Positions 1-7,777 of a stretch of 40,616 nucleotides of DNA are shown piece after piece. Position 1 is the stretch's first letter, and each line of letters starts with the position of its first letter. The notes under the pieces were generated by a model, which was not told the origin of the DNA, did not search any database, and was given only the letters and a program-made list of their open reading frames with translations. The position numbers were made by a program, and so were the translations under genes. Source of the stretch: Thermoplasmatales archaeon UBA447 (lineage in GTDB: Archaea > Thermoplasmatota > Thermoplasmata > Thermoplasmatales > Thermoplasmataceae). Location of the stretch: assembly GCA_002503205.1 (NCBI GenBank), contig DARE01000035.1, positions 4,156 through 44,771 on the forward strand, given 5' to 3'.

Positions 1-90
1 TATTACGCAAGAAACTCCGAGGAAAAGAAGGCGGTGAAGTCCTCAACCACGGATCTTTCAGGGTAGTTTTATTGACCTGCCGCCTGTGGA
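1..90. other. 5' window edge, unresolved
   Basis: No gene can be assigned here. Two plus-strand frames are open from the window edge: one ends at a TAG at 64-66 and another runs to a TAA at about 90-92. Either could be the last codons of a gene lying upstream. I recognise neither peptide tail, and no start codon lies in view. Confidence 0.3.
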
Positions 91-118
91 AATATTTATA
101 ACTGAAATATACTTCACT
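90..118 (+). promoter_or_regulatory. Promoter region of the btuFCD operon
   Basis: Two TATA-like stretches are visible, AATATTTATAAC (90-101) and AAATATAC (about 106-113). The second lies about 28 nt before the GTG at 139 and 38 nt before the ATG at 148. The octamer ACTTCACT (111-118) follows it directly and recurs beside the APC permease promoter at about 4887-4914. I see no cobalamin riboswitch B12 box. Confidence 0.45.
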
Positions 119-147
119 TTTCTAAAGTAGACTTAAGTGTGATTACA

Positions 148-1122
148 ATGAACCGAAATATGAAGATAACTTTAGCTGTGATTATTGCAATAGTGATCGT
201 TGGTGGGGGTTATGGAATATACCACCAGACCTCCAGCCATGGGAAGGGGCAGATAATCAACATAGCCACAGGGTACAATCTTTCTGCACCATTAAGCAGG
301 ATTGTATCACTTGATCCGGCTGCAACTGCAACAATTTATACAATCGGAGCATTCAAAACTCTTGTGGGCGGAAATAGCTATGACGAATATCCCCCAAATG
401 AGACACTCCCAAATGTGACTGACTACCCAAGCATGGACATATCCCAGATTCTTAACCTTTCACCACAGGCAGTTATTTCATTTACAGCCTATAACCAGAC
501 ACAGGTAGAGGAACTCCTGAATGCAGGGATAGACTACATATTCCTGAGTTCTGGATCAGGAACTAACATCAGCGTCGTGGAAAAACAGGATACACTTCTG
601 GGCCAGATAACTGGGGAGGAGAAGAATGCATCTCTCCTTAACACCTGGATAAATGAGTCGATCTCAAATCTCAGTGCCGACAGCAAGGAGTATATGGACC
701 AGCAGTACAATGGGACCGAACCTGTTGGGTTTTATTACCTTAGCAGTTCCGGAGGAATCTGGACAACTGGAAACAATACTTTCCAGAATTCATACTTTAA
801 ATATGCACACATTAAGAATTTGGCAGTGCCATTCTTCAGCGGATTCAACACAATATCCTCAGGAGAAGTTGCCAACGCGTCCCCACAGGTTGTTTTCATC
901 AACTATTATGTGAATTCAACTGCTATGACACAGCCACCCTTCAGCGGAAGCCCTGCATACAAAAACCATCAGTATTACACAGTTCCAAGCGTAGGGATAT
1001 TTGATGAACCCAACTACAGAGATATATATGCAATTCAGTGGATGATAGAAAAATTCTATGGAGAGAAACCATCAATACCAAAATTACCATTTGACCTGCA
1101 GTACAACCCTAATACAATGTAA
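148..1122 (+). CDS. btuF: Corrinoid (BtuF-like) ABC transporter substrate-binding protein
   Basis: A periplasmic-binding-type protein of 324 aa that should capture a corrinoid or related metal chelate outside the membrane and deliver it to the BtuC permease. A hydrophobic segment near residues 5-22 has no lipobox cysteine, so it probably anchors the protein. The helical-backbone binding-protein pattern follows: RIVSLDPAATATIYTIGA, then a stretch ending in ISQILNLSPQAVISF, as in BtuF/FhuD proteins. It heads an operon with a FecCD permease (14-nt gap) and an ATPase. Cobamide genes on either side favour B12 as substrate, but iron-chelate binding proteins share this fold, so the substrate is inferred. 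An in-frame GTG at 139 is an alternative start that fits the nearer TATA-like box. Confidence 0.8.
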   Translation: MNRNMKITLAVIIAIVIVGGGYGIYHQTSSHGKGQIINIATGYNLSAPLSRIVSLDPAATATIYTIGAFKTLVGGNSYDEYPPNETLPNVTDYPSMDISQILNLSPQAVISFTAYNQTQVEELLNAGIDYIFLSSGSGTNISVVEKQDTLLGQITGEEKNASLLNTWINESISNLSADSKEYMDQQYNGTEPVGFYYLSSSGGIWTTGNNTFQNSYFKYAHIKNLAVPFFSGFNTISSGEVANASPQVVFINYYVNSTAMTQPPFSGSPAYKNHQYYTVPSVGIFDEPNYRDIYAIQWMIEKFYGEKPSIPKLPFDLQYNPNTM

Positions 1123-1136
1123 GTGAGGAGTTATCC

Positions 1137-2210
1137 TTGATAGAGTATTCAAAGTTCAGAGCTTTCATGCAGCGGCACCATTCGATGAGGTACGTCTGGA
1201 TAAGCCTACTCCTCATCATACTGGTGTTCGCTGTGGTCTTCTCTGCCTTTATCGGCTCTGTCAGGATTTCACCCATTAAAATCCTAGAAATTTATGGTTC
1301 ACAGATTCCATTTATTTCCACCTATATTCCACACAACTTTACTTCAGTACAGTATGAAATAATAGAGCAGCTTCGGGAGCCTGAAATACTTGGCGGATTG
1401 GTTGTTGGTGCCTCACTGGGCATCGGGGGAGCTGCAGTTCAGAGCATCTTCAGAAACCCCATAACTGAGCCTTACATTATTGGACTGTCAAGCGGAGCTT
1501 CTCTCGGTGCTGTCATGACAATAGTTCTGGGGCTTAGCTTTCTCGGCTTTTACACTATGCAGGTCTCAGCATTTGCATTCGCTCTCCTGGCAGTATTCAT
1601 TGTATATTTCTTTGCCCTGAGGGGCGGAAAGGCGCACCCCACCTATCTTTTGCTTACTGGTGTGGCAATGTCTTTCTTCATTTCTGCAATCGTTGCACTT
1701 CTTCTATTCTCAAATATTAATTTACAGGGGGAGGCATTTTTCTGGCTTCTTGGCTCACTTGAGGATATAACATGGACACTTCTGTACCCTGTGGCGCTGG
1801 TTGTAATCATAACTTCTTTGGTCATATATTCCCTATACAGGGAACTTGATGCAATGCAGATGGGCGACCACCATGCAAGGTCAGTTGGTGTCAATGTGGA
1901 GAGAACAAAGAAGCTGGCAATATTCATGGTAGCCCTGGGAGTCTCTGCGTCAGTCTCAATAAGTGGGCTTATAGGTTTTGTCGGCCTGGTTATGCCGCAC
2001 CTCTCTAGAATACTATTCGGCGGCTCTAACAAATATGTAATTCCCACTTCAGGGCTTCTTGGTGCCATATTCCTCATTTGTGCTGATGACATAGCCAGAG
2101 GCCTGGTCACTGGAGTCGTGATACCTATCGGGATCATAACAGGTATCGTTGGAGCACCATTTTTCCTATACTTCATGAGGAAGCTTACAGGGGGTAGGTA
2201 TGAAGGTTAA
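1137..2210 (+). CDS. btuC: FecCD-family ABC permease (BtuC-like)
   Basis: Membrane permease of 357 aa, the usual length for BtuC/FecCD proteins, with about ten hydrophobic segments. The family signature is clear near residues 95-130: GASLGIGGAAVQSIFRNP followed by EPYIIGLSSGASLGA. A second conserved stretch, GLIGFVGLVMPHLSR, lies near residue 280. The start is TTG at 1137, preceded by a GTGAGGAG Shine-Dalgarno-like sequence (1123-1130) just after the btuF stop. The end overlaps the ATPase gene by 11 nt. It should form the transmembrane path for corrinoid uptake; the substrate rests on context. Confidence 0.85.
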   Translation: MIEYSKFRAFMQRHHSMRYVWISLLLIILVFAVVFSAFIGSVRISPIKILEIYGSQIPFISTYIPHNFTSVQYEIIEQLREPEILGGLVVGASLGIGGAAVQSIFRNPITEPYIIGLSSGASLGAVMTIVLGLSFLGFYTMQVSAFAFALLAVFIVYFFALRGGKAHPTYLLLTGVAMSFFISAIVALLLFSNINLQGEAFFWLLGSLEDITWTLLYPVALVVIITSLVIYSLYRELDAMQMGDHHARSVGVNVERTKKLAIFMVALGVSASVSISGLIGFVGLVMPHLSRILFGGSNKYVIPTSGLLGAIFLICADDIARGLVTGVVIPIGIITGIVGAPFFLYFMRKLTGGRYEG

Positions 2211-2940
2211 ATTGCAGGGAGTAAGATACAGGCTTCCGAATTTCTCTTTAGGGCCCATAGATATGGATGTGGAGCCAGGAAAGATTTACGTGGTAATGGG
2301 AAAAAACGGCTCCGGAAAATCAACCACCCTAAAGCTGATCCATGGAGATATAAGGCCATCCGAAGGCACTGTTCTGGTCGATGGTGTTGACGCCTCTAAG
2401 ATCGGATTCATCCAGCTGGCAAAAAAAATAGCTTTTGTATGGCAGGAGATATACAATCCCTTAAGCTTCACGGTAAAGGATGTGATGAATGTATCCGGAT
2501 ACAGTAGAGATGCGGACGAAGATGACATCTTTAAAGCTCTCTCAGTGCTGGGAATTGAGAGGTTTATTGACAGGGACTTCAATCTCCTGAGTGGAGGTGA
2601 AAAAAGGCTTGTCACAATCGCTGCCGCGCTTTATCAGGACTCAGAGATCATAATAATGGACGAGCCAACCAATTTCCTGGACATTGATAACCAGATCCTC
2701 GTGTATAATCTCATCAGAGACCTCAGAAACAGTGGCAAAACCCTGATTCTCACTCTTCATGATATTGATGCAATCCACAACATATCAGATTATGTACTTA
2801 TCCTTAAGGATGGAATGGAGGTTGCAAAAGGACCAACCAGGGAAACACTAAATGTCCAAAACCTGAGAAAGGCATTCAATGTTCCTTTTTATACCTATGA
2901 CACAGTAAACGGAAAAAGTTTTGTCGGAGCAATGAAATAA
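2200..2940 (+). CDS. btuD: ABC transporter ATP-binding protein (BtuD-like)
   Basis: ATPase of 246 aa that powers the BtuF/BtuC importer from the cytoplasmic side. Visible motifs are Walker A GKNGSGKST (residues 34-42), signature LLSGGEKR (about 127-134), Walker B IIIMDEPTNFLD (about 150-161) and the H-loop in LTLHD. The length and order are those of FepC/BtuD-type ATPases. The ATG lies within the end of btuC behind a G-rich GGGGGTAGGT stretch, so translation is probably coupled. The gene ends 19 nt before the convergent cobY stop. Confidence 0.85.
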   Translation: MKVKLQGVRYRLPNFSLGPIDMDVEPGKIYVVMGKNGSGKSTTLKLIHGDIRPSEGTVLVDGVDASKIGFIQLAKKIAFVWQEIYNPLSFTVKDVMNVSGYSRDADEDDIFKALSVLGIERFIDRDFNLLSGGEKRLVTIAAALYQDSEIIIMDEPTNFLDIDNQILVYNLIRDLRNSGKTLILTLHDIDAIHNISDYVLILKDGMEVAKGPTRETLNVQNLRKAFNVPFYTYDTVNGKSFVGAMK

Positions 2941-2959
2941 GGGATTTGCGCATTCTCAA

Positions 2960-3487
2960 TTACTTTCGATATATTTTCCTGGCATTCTCCAGATCTTCCC
3001 GTGTGTTTATGTTCATTATGCAGCCTGGGCCAAGCATTACATTTTCATAATCAAGGGACTCTTTTATCCCTGGCTTTCTTCGGATTATAGTTATCTCTGA
3101 TGCGCCGTGTTCATTGAAAAAAGATATCTCGTCCTTTCCAAGTGCCATAGATTCCATGATTTTTCTAATCAGATCATCTTCCTTGAGTATGACTGAATCT
3201 CCGCCCATAACAATCAGTGGAAATCTTTCTATCATTGCCACAGATGATCTCAGGTCCTGGACATATCCCCTTCCTTCAGTCAGGATAAAATGAATTTTAT
3301 TCTCATTTTGTATTCCCCGGAAGATTTTCATTTCGTCGAAACGTGTACAGAGGTAAATGGAGCAGGAAACTTTTGAGAGAAATTCCAAGACCATTTTGAT
3401 TATGGGCTTCCCTGATATCTCATGCATAAATTTCAGCTGATCCCCGAACCTTTTACCTGAACCCCCTGCCATTATCAGGCCTGACAT
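2960..3487 (-). CDS. cobY: Adenosylcobinamide-phosphate guanylyltransferase, CobY type
   Basis: A 175-aa nucleotidyltransferase of the MobA-like fold. It opens with the nucleotide-binding loop LIMAGGSGKRFG (residues 4-15); a second conserved point is MGGDSVI, the probable metal-binding aspartate. In archaea CobY replaces the bacterial CobU transferase and makes AdoCbi-GDP from AdoCbi-phosphate and GTP, which CobS then uses. Its position beside a corrinoid importer and within 6 kb of cobS supports that role over MobA or MocA. The frame is open to 3535, but that would overlap the APC permease gene; the ATG at 3487 puts the loop right at the N-terminus as in the family, so I chose it. Confidence 0.7.
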   Translation of the reverse strand: MSGLIMAGGSGKRFGDQLKFMHEISGKPIIKMVLEFLSKVSCSIYLCTRFDEMKIFRGIQNENKIHFILTEGRGYVQDLRSSVAMIERFPLIVMGGDSVILKEDDLIRKIMESMALGKDEISFFNEHGASEITIIRRKPGIKESLDYENVMLGPGCIMNINTREDLENARKIYRK

Positions 3488-3512
3488 GAAGAGTTTCCTG
3501 TTTCCGGGTGAA

Positions 3513-4871
3513 TTATGCATTCCCCGCCCTTCCATCGCTTCCTGCTTCTATTTTTATCCCAAGCATGAATCTTTTCCTATGTGATGCGGTTATGGTGACA
3601 ATAACTGTTACGGAGAGAATTAGAGCCATAATTGTGTCGGTTAGTGGATCTTCCTGGATATTTCCTGCAATGGAGTACAACAGAGCACTCAGAAGAAATA
3701 TAGAGGAAAGCACTGAAATGACTATGATATTTTTTCCTAATAATCTGTATGACCTTACAGATGCTGCATTGAGAACCAGATGCACAATAATGTATGAAAG
3801 GCTTACAACTCCGGCCAGAGTTTCAAATGCAAAAAAGTATCCGGTTGTGATATAAGAGACACCTGAAATGATAACAGTAACAAAGAGTACCATGATAAGG
3901 AAGAGATTTCTAACTTTTGAAAAACGAAAAGATGTTGGAATTAAGGCATCCCGCCTCATCCTTTCGAATGAATTTGCTGATGCGTTCAGATATGCAACTG
4001 AAAGGTTGAAAGCACTGAGTGTGCCCACGACCGAGAATAGAAAAGAAACAATGAAACCAGCCCTTCCATCAATATAAGAGAGAATGAAGTATGGTGTGGT
4101 GGAATATTGCTGAAACCCGGTCTTTCCCAAAAAAAATAAAACTGACATTGAGGATGCAAACATCATAACTCCAGAAAATGTATAGGAAAGAATCAGGGAT
4201 CTTGGGATAGTTTTTCTGGGTTTGCTCACATTATCCGATATGAAGACCGATGAACCGCTACCAGAGAATGCCAGAATTCCAAATACAAAGCCGGTCCAAA
4301 TCATTGATATTGATCCTGTTGTGAACGAAATAGATGGAATGGCAGGTGAGCGAAGTGAGAAGAAAAGAGCACTGAATCCTATCACAGCAGCGATCTCCAG
4401 TACACCTGCTGCAATGGTATACTTCATGCTCACCCTGAAGCCTCGTGATACCACCAGAACTGCAATTGTGGCGAAGGAGATTGCAATAATGGGCTCAGAT
4501 ATCACAGGTATATGAACGGCCATAGATAATGAACTGTAGATGAAACCCGCGACAAAAGATGAAATATCTGGAAGAACAAGAAATGCATAAACCAGATAGA
4601 TGATTGCGGTGAATATCCCGAATGTTTTCCCAAGCGAGATTCCTGCGAATGAGTAATAACCTCCGTTTGAGGAGTAGGTGGCTGCAAATCTTCTGACTGT
4701 CAGGATGCTTGTGTATCCTGCCAGGAATGAAAGGAGCATTACTACCGGAAGAAATGGCCCAGAATATACTGCAATTACAGAAAAAAGGGCAACTATATCA
4801 AGCATTGGCCCTATTGATGAGAATGACTGTATGAAACCGGCTAAGGTTCCGTTCTCTGAGATTCTATGCAA
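3513..4871 (-). CDS. APC-superfamily amino acid/organic cation permease
   Basis: Polytopic membrane protein of 452 aa with about 12 hydrophobic segments. The N-terminal region GPMLDIVALFSVIAVYSGPF and the later TYSSNGGYYSFAGISLGK resemble the first two helices of amino-acid/polyamine/organocation permeases, where an unwound glycine-rich stretch binds substrate. A further match is FSGSGSSVFISDNVSKPRKTIPRS near residue 205-228 (helix 6 and the following loop). The substrate cannot be read from sequence. It is divergent from the Tcu-type genes and could share their control region. An A/T-rich TATA-like box at 4893-4902 predicts a leaderless start at the ATG at 4871. Several plus-strand open frames over this gene are shadows. 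Confidence 0.8.
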   Translation of the reverse strand: MHRISENGTLAGFIQSFSSIGPMLDIVALFSVIAVYSGPFLPVVMLLSFLAGYTSILTVRRFAATYSSNGGYYSFAGISLGKTFGIFTAIIYLVYAFLVLPDISSFVAGFIYSSLSMAVHIPVISEPIIAISFATIAVLVVSRGFRVSMKYTIAAGVLEIAAVIGFSALFFSLRSPAIPSISFTTGSISMIWTGFVFGILAFSGSGSSVFISDNVSKPRKTIPRSLILSYTFSGVMMFASSMSVLFFLGKTGFQQYSTTPYFILSYIDGRAGFIVSFLFSVVGTLSAFNLSVAYLNASANSFERMRRDALIPTSFRFSKVRNLFLIMVLFVTVIISGVSYITTGYFFAFETLAGVVSLSYIIVHLVLNAASVRSYRLLGKNIIVISVLSSIFLLSALLYSIAGNIQEDPLTDTIMALILSVTVIVTITASHRKRFMLGIKIEAGSDGRAGNA

Positions 4872-4886
4872 CTCTTGCCTTAATCT

Positions 4887-4916
4887 ACTTCACTTAATTA
4901 AAGTTCACTTCACTAA
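4887..4916 (-). promoter_or_regulatory. APC permease promoter flanked by GTGAAGT repeats
   Basis: Read on the minus strand, TTTAATTAAG (4902-4893) is a TATA-like box 27 nt before the ATG at 4871. The heptamer GTGAAGT sits on each side of it as a direct repeat about 20 nt apart (plus-strand ACTTCAC at 4887-4893 and 4907-4913). Two copies on one helix face spanning the TATA box look like a site where a regulator could exclude TBP. This function is inference. Confidence 0.4.
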
Positions 4917-4931
4917 GTATCGATCCTCAAT

Positions 4932-4960
4932 TTCTGCCTGAATGTTTCTTTGAGGCAGAA
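4932..4960. promoter_or_regulatory. Inverted repeat just upstream of the tcuA TATA box
   Basis: Perfect 8-bp arms TTCTGCCT (4932-4939) and AGGCAGAA (4953-4960) are separated by 13 nt, giving a half-site spacing of 21 bp, two helical turns. A TATA-like TTAATAATT follows at 4965-4973. The location directly upstream of the core promoter suits a dimeric regulator of tcuA. No regulator gene is adjacent. Confidence 0.45.
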
Positions 4961-5001
4961 TGGTTAATAATTCCCTTTATTCTACTATGTTCGTTGCAAC
5001 C

Positions 5002-6366
5002 ATGCCCAGTACAATTGTAGTTGGTGGTGGAAATGCCGGCCTGAGCTGCGCCATGGAGCTGGCAATAAACGGTATTGATACCACTATTCTGGAGTCTGCG
5101 CCTGAATTCTACAGAGGTGGAAATTCGAAATATACTAGGGATATAAGATATGCTCATGAAGAGGATAGGTTCACCTCTGGGTCTTATTCAGATAAAGAGT
5201 TGCTTGCAGACCTTGTATCTGTTTCTGGCGAACTTCCAGATGAGCCTCTGGCCAGAGAAGTAATAGAACGATCAAGAAAAATGCCATACTGGATGGAATC
5301 GAACGGAATATTATTCAAAAAAGAGATCAGAGGCACTCTGGATCTCTCCAGAACCAACGCATTCTTTCTTGGTGGGGGTAAATCATTGATGAATACCTAT
5401 TACGAAAGAGCTGGAAAGCTGGGGATAAAAGTTGTGTATAATGCTGAAGTTACTGATATAAAATTTAAAAATGGCAGATTCGATGAATTGAGTGTGAGTA
5501 TTGAAGGCGCCAGGAAAGAGATTAGCGCAGATAATCTGGTAGTATGCTCAGGAGGTTTTGAGGCGAACAAACCCTGGCTTTCGGAAATATGGGGAGAAAG
5601 GGCCAGAAATTTCAAGATTAGAGGCACAAGATTCAACACCGGTGCACCTCTTAGATCACTTTTAGCTAATGGCATAAAAAGTATAGGAGACCCTATGAAC
5701 GGCCATATGATCGCTGTTGATCAGAGATCTCCTGAGTTTGATGGCGGGATTGTAACGAGAATTGACGCTATCCCGAAGGGCATTGTCCTTAACTCCAGAT
5801 GTGAAAGATTCTATGACGAGGGTGAGGAAATATGGCCAAAAAGATACGCAATATGGGGGCACCTTCTTGCGGAGCAGGAAAATCAGCGAGCATTTGCAGT
5901 CATTGATTCTAAGATGTACAACAATTTTATGCCCACAGCATATCCTCCTGCTGCTTCAAATTCACTGAATGATCTGGCCGGAAAATTAGATCTGCCAAAG
6001 GATAAATTTGTATCCAAAGTGAAGGAGTATAATTCCCATGTGATTTGCACAGAAGATGCCAGGGATCATTTCAATTGCCATACTTCAGGTTTAAGCCCTG
6101 AAAAATCCCATTTTTCAACAACCATAGATGTCCCCCCATTTTATGGCTATCCCCTCAGCCCCGGGCTTACGTTCACCTATATGGGTGTCAGAATAGACCG
6201 TACAGGGAGGGTTGTTTCAGAAGATGGTCCAGTAGAGAATCTATATGCAGCAGGCGAGATAGCTTCCGGAAATATACTTAAATCTGGATACCTTGCAGGC
6301 TTCGGGCTTACAATAGGTACCACACTAGGATGGAAAGCGGCAGAGGGGATCATAAATTACAGATAA
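5002..6366 (+). CDS. tcuA: TcuA-like FAD-dependent tricarballylate dehydrogenase
   Basis: Flavoprotein of 454 aa in the fumarate reductase/succinate dehydrogenase flavoprotein family. The N-terminal dinucleotide motif VVGGGNAGLSCAMEL (about residues 5-19) binds FAD. The stretch DGGIVTRIDAIPKGIV followed by ERFYDEGEEIWPKRYAIWG matches the tricarballylate dehydrogenase TcuA subgroup, which oxidises tricarballylate to cis-aconitate. The C-terminal NLYAAGEIASGNI plus GLTIGTTLGWKAAEG completes the FAD domain. The gene precedes a TcuB-like electron acceptor and an MFS carrier, as in bacterial tcuABC. In-frame ATGs lie at 4960, 4987 and 5002; the TATA-like box at 4965-4973 excludes the first and favours 5002 or 4987. 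Citrate-cycle acids other than tricarballylate remain possible substrates. Confidence 0.8.
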   Translation: MPSTIVVGGGNAGLSCAMELAINGIDTTILESAPEFYRGGNSKYTRDIRYAHEEDRFTSGSYSDKELLADLVSVSGELPDEPLAREVIERSRKMPYWMESNGILFKKEIRGTLDLSRTNAFFLGGGKSLMNTYYERAGKLGIKVVYNAEVTDIKFKNGRFDELSVSIEGARKEISADNLVVCSGGFEANKPWLSEIWGERARNFKIRGTRFNTGAPLRSLLANGIKSIGDPMNGHMIAVDQRSPEFDGGIVTRIDAIPKGIVLNSRCERFYDEGEEIWPKRYAIWGHLLAEQENQRAFAVIDSKMYNNFMPTAYPPAASNSLNDLAGKLDLPKDKFVSKVKEYNSHVICTEDARDHFNCHTSGLSPEKSHFSTTIDVPPFYGYPLSPGLTFTYMGVRIDRTGRVVSEDGPVENLYAAGEIASGNILKSGYLAGFGLTIGTTLGWKAAEGIINYR

Positions 6367-6391
6367 CGTTAGTGCTGAGGCCATCAGACAG

Positions 6392-7408
6392 TTGCAGATA
6401 TGCAACGCCTGCAGATACTGTGAGGGTTACTGCTCTGTCTGGGACGCCCTTGACCGCAGACATGATATTGCTGAAAGTGATGTATATTATTTCTCATCAC
6501 TCTGCCACGACTGCAGGGAATGCTATGTAGTCTGCCCTTTCACAGAGCCACATGAATATGCCCTGAACATTCCGAAAATACTTGGAACTGTGAGGCTTGA
6601 GACGTATGAAAAGAACATAAAACCTGATTTTATGAAGGGAGCAATAAGGCATCCTTTATCTTTCTCTTCAGCAGTCGCTGCTATTTCGCTTGTTGGAGTG
6701 TTTCTTTTCATTTTCATAGAAAAAGGAAATTTCAGCCTGTTTCATACATATACCCTTGAGGAGACCATATCGCCTTCAATATATAGACTCACCACTATTC
6801 CAATATACCTTTATGTCCTGTTTCTATGGGCACTGGAGGGACATTCCTACTGGAGATCAATTTCACCTTCGAGTGTGGCCTCAGGAGTTGGTATAAGATC
6901 AGTTATAAGGGGCATATATGATGCGTTTTCTCACCGGAATTTCAAGGGTGGAGGAGCCGGCTGCAATTTCCCGAAGGAAAAGAGCGGAAACTTCAGGCTC
7001 ATATTTCATCCAATGGTACTGTTTGGATTCATAGCTGCACTTATCTCCATTTCCTTTTATCCAGATACTTCGCCGGTATTCGCATACTCATACCTGGCAG
7101 GTTCCCTGCTTATGTTCGTAGGATCTACTTCATTAATCCTGGGCAAGGAGATTTCTTGGAAAATTGCTGAGGTAAAGGGAATGACAGGAATAGATCTTCC
7201 CTTCAGTATCCTGCAGTCACTTAGTGGGATTACTGGAGTTATGCTCATCGCCTTTCTTGGATCGGGTCATGACTGGATTGTTTTTGCAATTCATGATGCC
7301 TTTATTCTTTCACTTTTCCTTATTGCACCATTTGGAAAATTCATACACCCAGTTTTCAGGATACTGGCACTTATTAAGAACAGGGCTGAAAGCGTTAATT
7401 ATGCTTGA
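6392..7408 (+). CDS. tcuB: TcuB-like Fe-S/membrane electron-transfer protein
   Basis: Partner that re-oxidises the TcuA flavin and passes electrons to the membrane quinone pool. From the TTG at 6392 (338 aa) two 4Fe-4S sets are visible: C4, C7, C10, C14 in CNACRYCEGYC and C38, C41, C44, C48 in CHDCRECYVVC followed by P. Roughly six hydrophobic segments follow, with histidines such as EGHSYW, FHPM and GSGHDW that could hold heme. The homologous N-terminus (AEAIRQLQICNACRYC) continues upstream of the TTG, and the frame is open back to an ATT at 6356 that overlaps the tcuA stop and sits 7 nt after GAGGGGATC. The real start may therefore be that ATT. Similarity to TcuB is clear; the heme is inferred. 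Confidence 0.8.
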   Translation: MQICNACRYCEGYCSVWDALDRRHDIAESDVYYFSSLCHDCRECYVVCPFTEPHEYALNIPKILGTVRLETYEKNIKPDFMKGAIRHPLSFSSAVAAISLVGVFLFIFIEKGNFSLFHTYTLEETISPSIYRLTTIPIYLYVLFLWALEGHSYWRSISPSSVASGVGIRSVIRGIYDAFSHRNFKGGGAGCNFPKEKSGNFRLIFHPMVLFGFIAALISISFYPDTSPVFAYSYLAGSLLMFVGSTSLILGKEISWKIAEVKGMTGIDLPFSILQSLSGITGVMLIAFLGSGHDWIVFAIHDAFILSLFLIAPFGKFIHPVFRILALIKNRAESVNYA

Positions 7409-7748
7409 ATAACCTAAATTCACCAGCCTTCTAATCAAAAAACAGAAGACATTAGCCAATATCACAGATTGTGCCCTTAGAATAACAGAGATGTCCGAAA
7501 AACCAAGAATTCTTGAATAAATATCCTGTTATTATGAACAGTAAGTTTACTGAGTAATTACATATGAATGTGAATAACAAGCTTTGACTCATAAAGTAAA
7601 TTATTCAAATTCCCATAATGGCATTTGATAAAAATATCTCAGATATGATAGCACATTTGATAGAATTTGGATTAATCATATAATTCAAATTAAAAAGTTC
7701 TGAATAAATTTATTGGATGGGAAAAAAGAAAGAATGTATTGAGAACAA
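7409..7748. other. Gap before the MFS gene, no gene seen
   Basis: A/T-rich stretch with stops in all frames and no RNA gene that I can recognise. It holds the short palindrome AGAATTCT (about 7507-7514) and repeated ATTCAAATT words. It separates tcuB from the carrier gene, which has its own promoter. Confidence 0.5.
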
Positions 7749-7757
7749 TTTATATAG
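7749..7757 (+). promoter_or_regulatory. TATA box of the MFS carrier gene
   Basis: TTTATATAG is centred 25 nt before the ATG at 7778. This spacing predicts a leaderless mRNA and decides against the upstream in-frame TTG at 7739, which would precede the promoter. Confidence 0.6.
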
Positions 7758-7777
7758 TAATATGTTTTGCTTTCAAT

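Noticed and set aside
1..147. Cobalamin riboswitch upstream of the btuF operon
   Set aside because: No B12-box-like sequence or paired core can be seen, and there is only room for a short leader after the TATA-like boxes.
1643..2176. A 177-aa minus-strand open frame
   Set aside because: It is the antisense shadow of the btuC gene, whose family motifs are plain on the plus strand.
2960..3487. MobA or MocA (molybdenum cofactor) function for the first nucleotidyltransferase
   Set aside because: Its neighbours are corrinoid genes, while a second such enzyme sits with the molybdenum genes at 19811-20404; CobY fits better, though sequence alone does not exclude the alternative.
3508..4515. Several plus-strand open frames (3508-3855, 3868-4077, 4222-4515)
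   Set aside because: They lie antisense inside the APC permease gene, have no start context and encode no recognisable protein; the minus-strand gene explains the region.
7682..7697. 16-nt exact repeat AATTCAAATTAAAAAG, also at 27145-27160
   Set aside because: Both copies lie in A/T-rich gaps, at different distances from the next start, so chance is likely; a genome-wide count would settle it.
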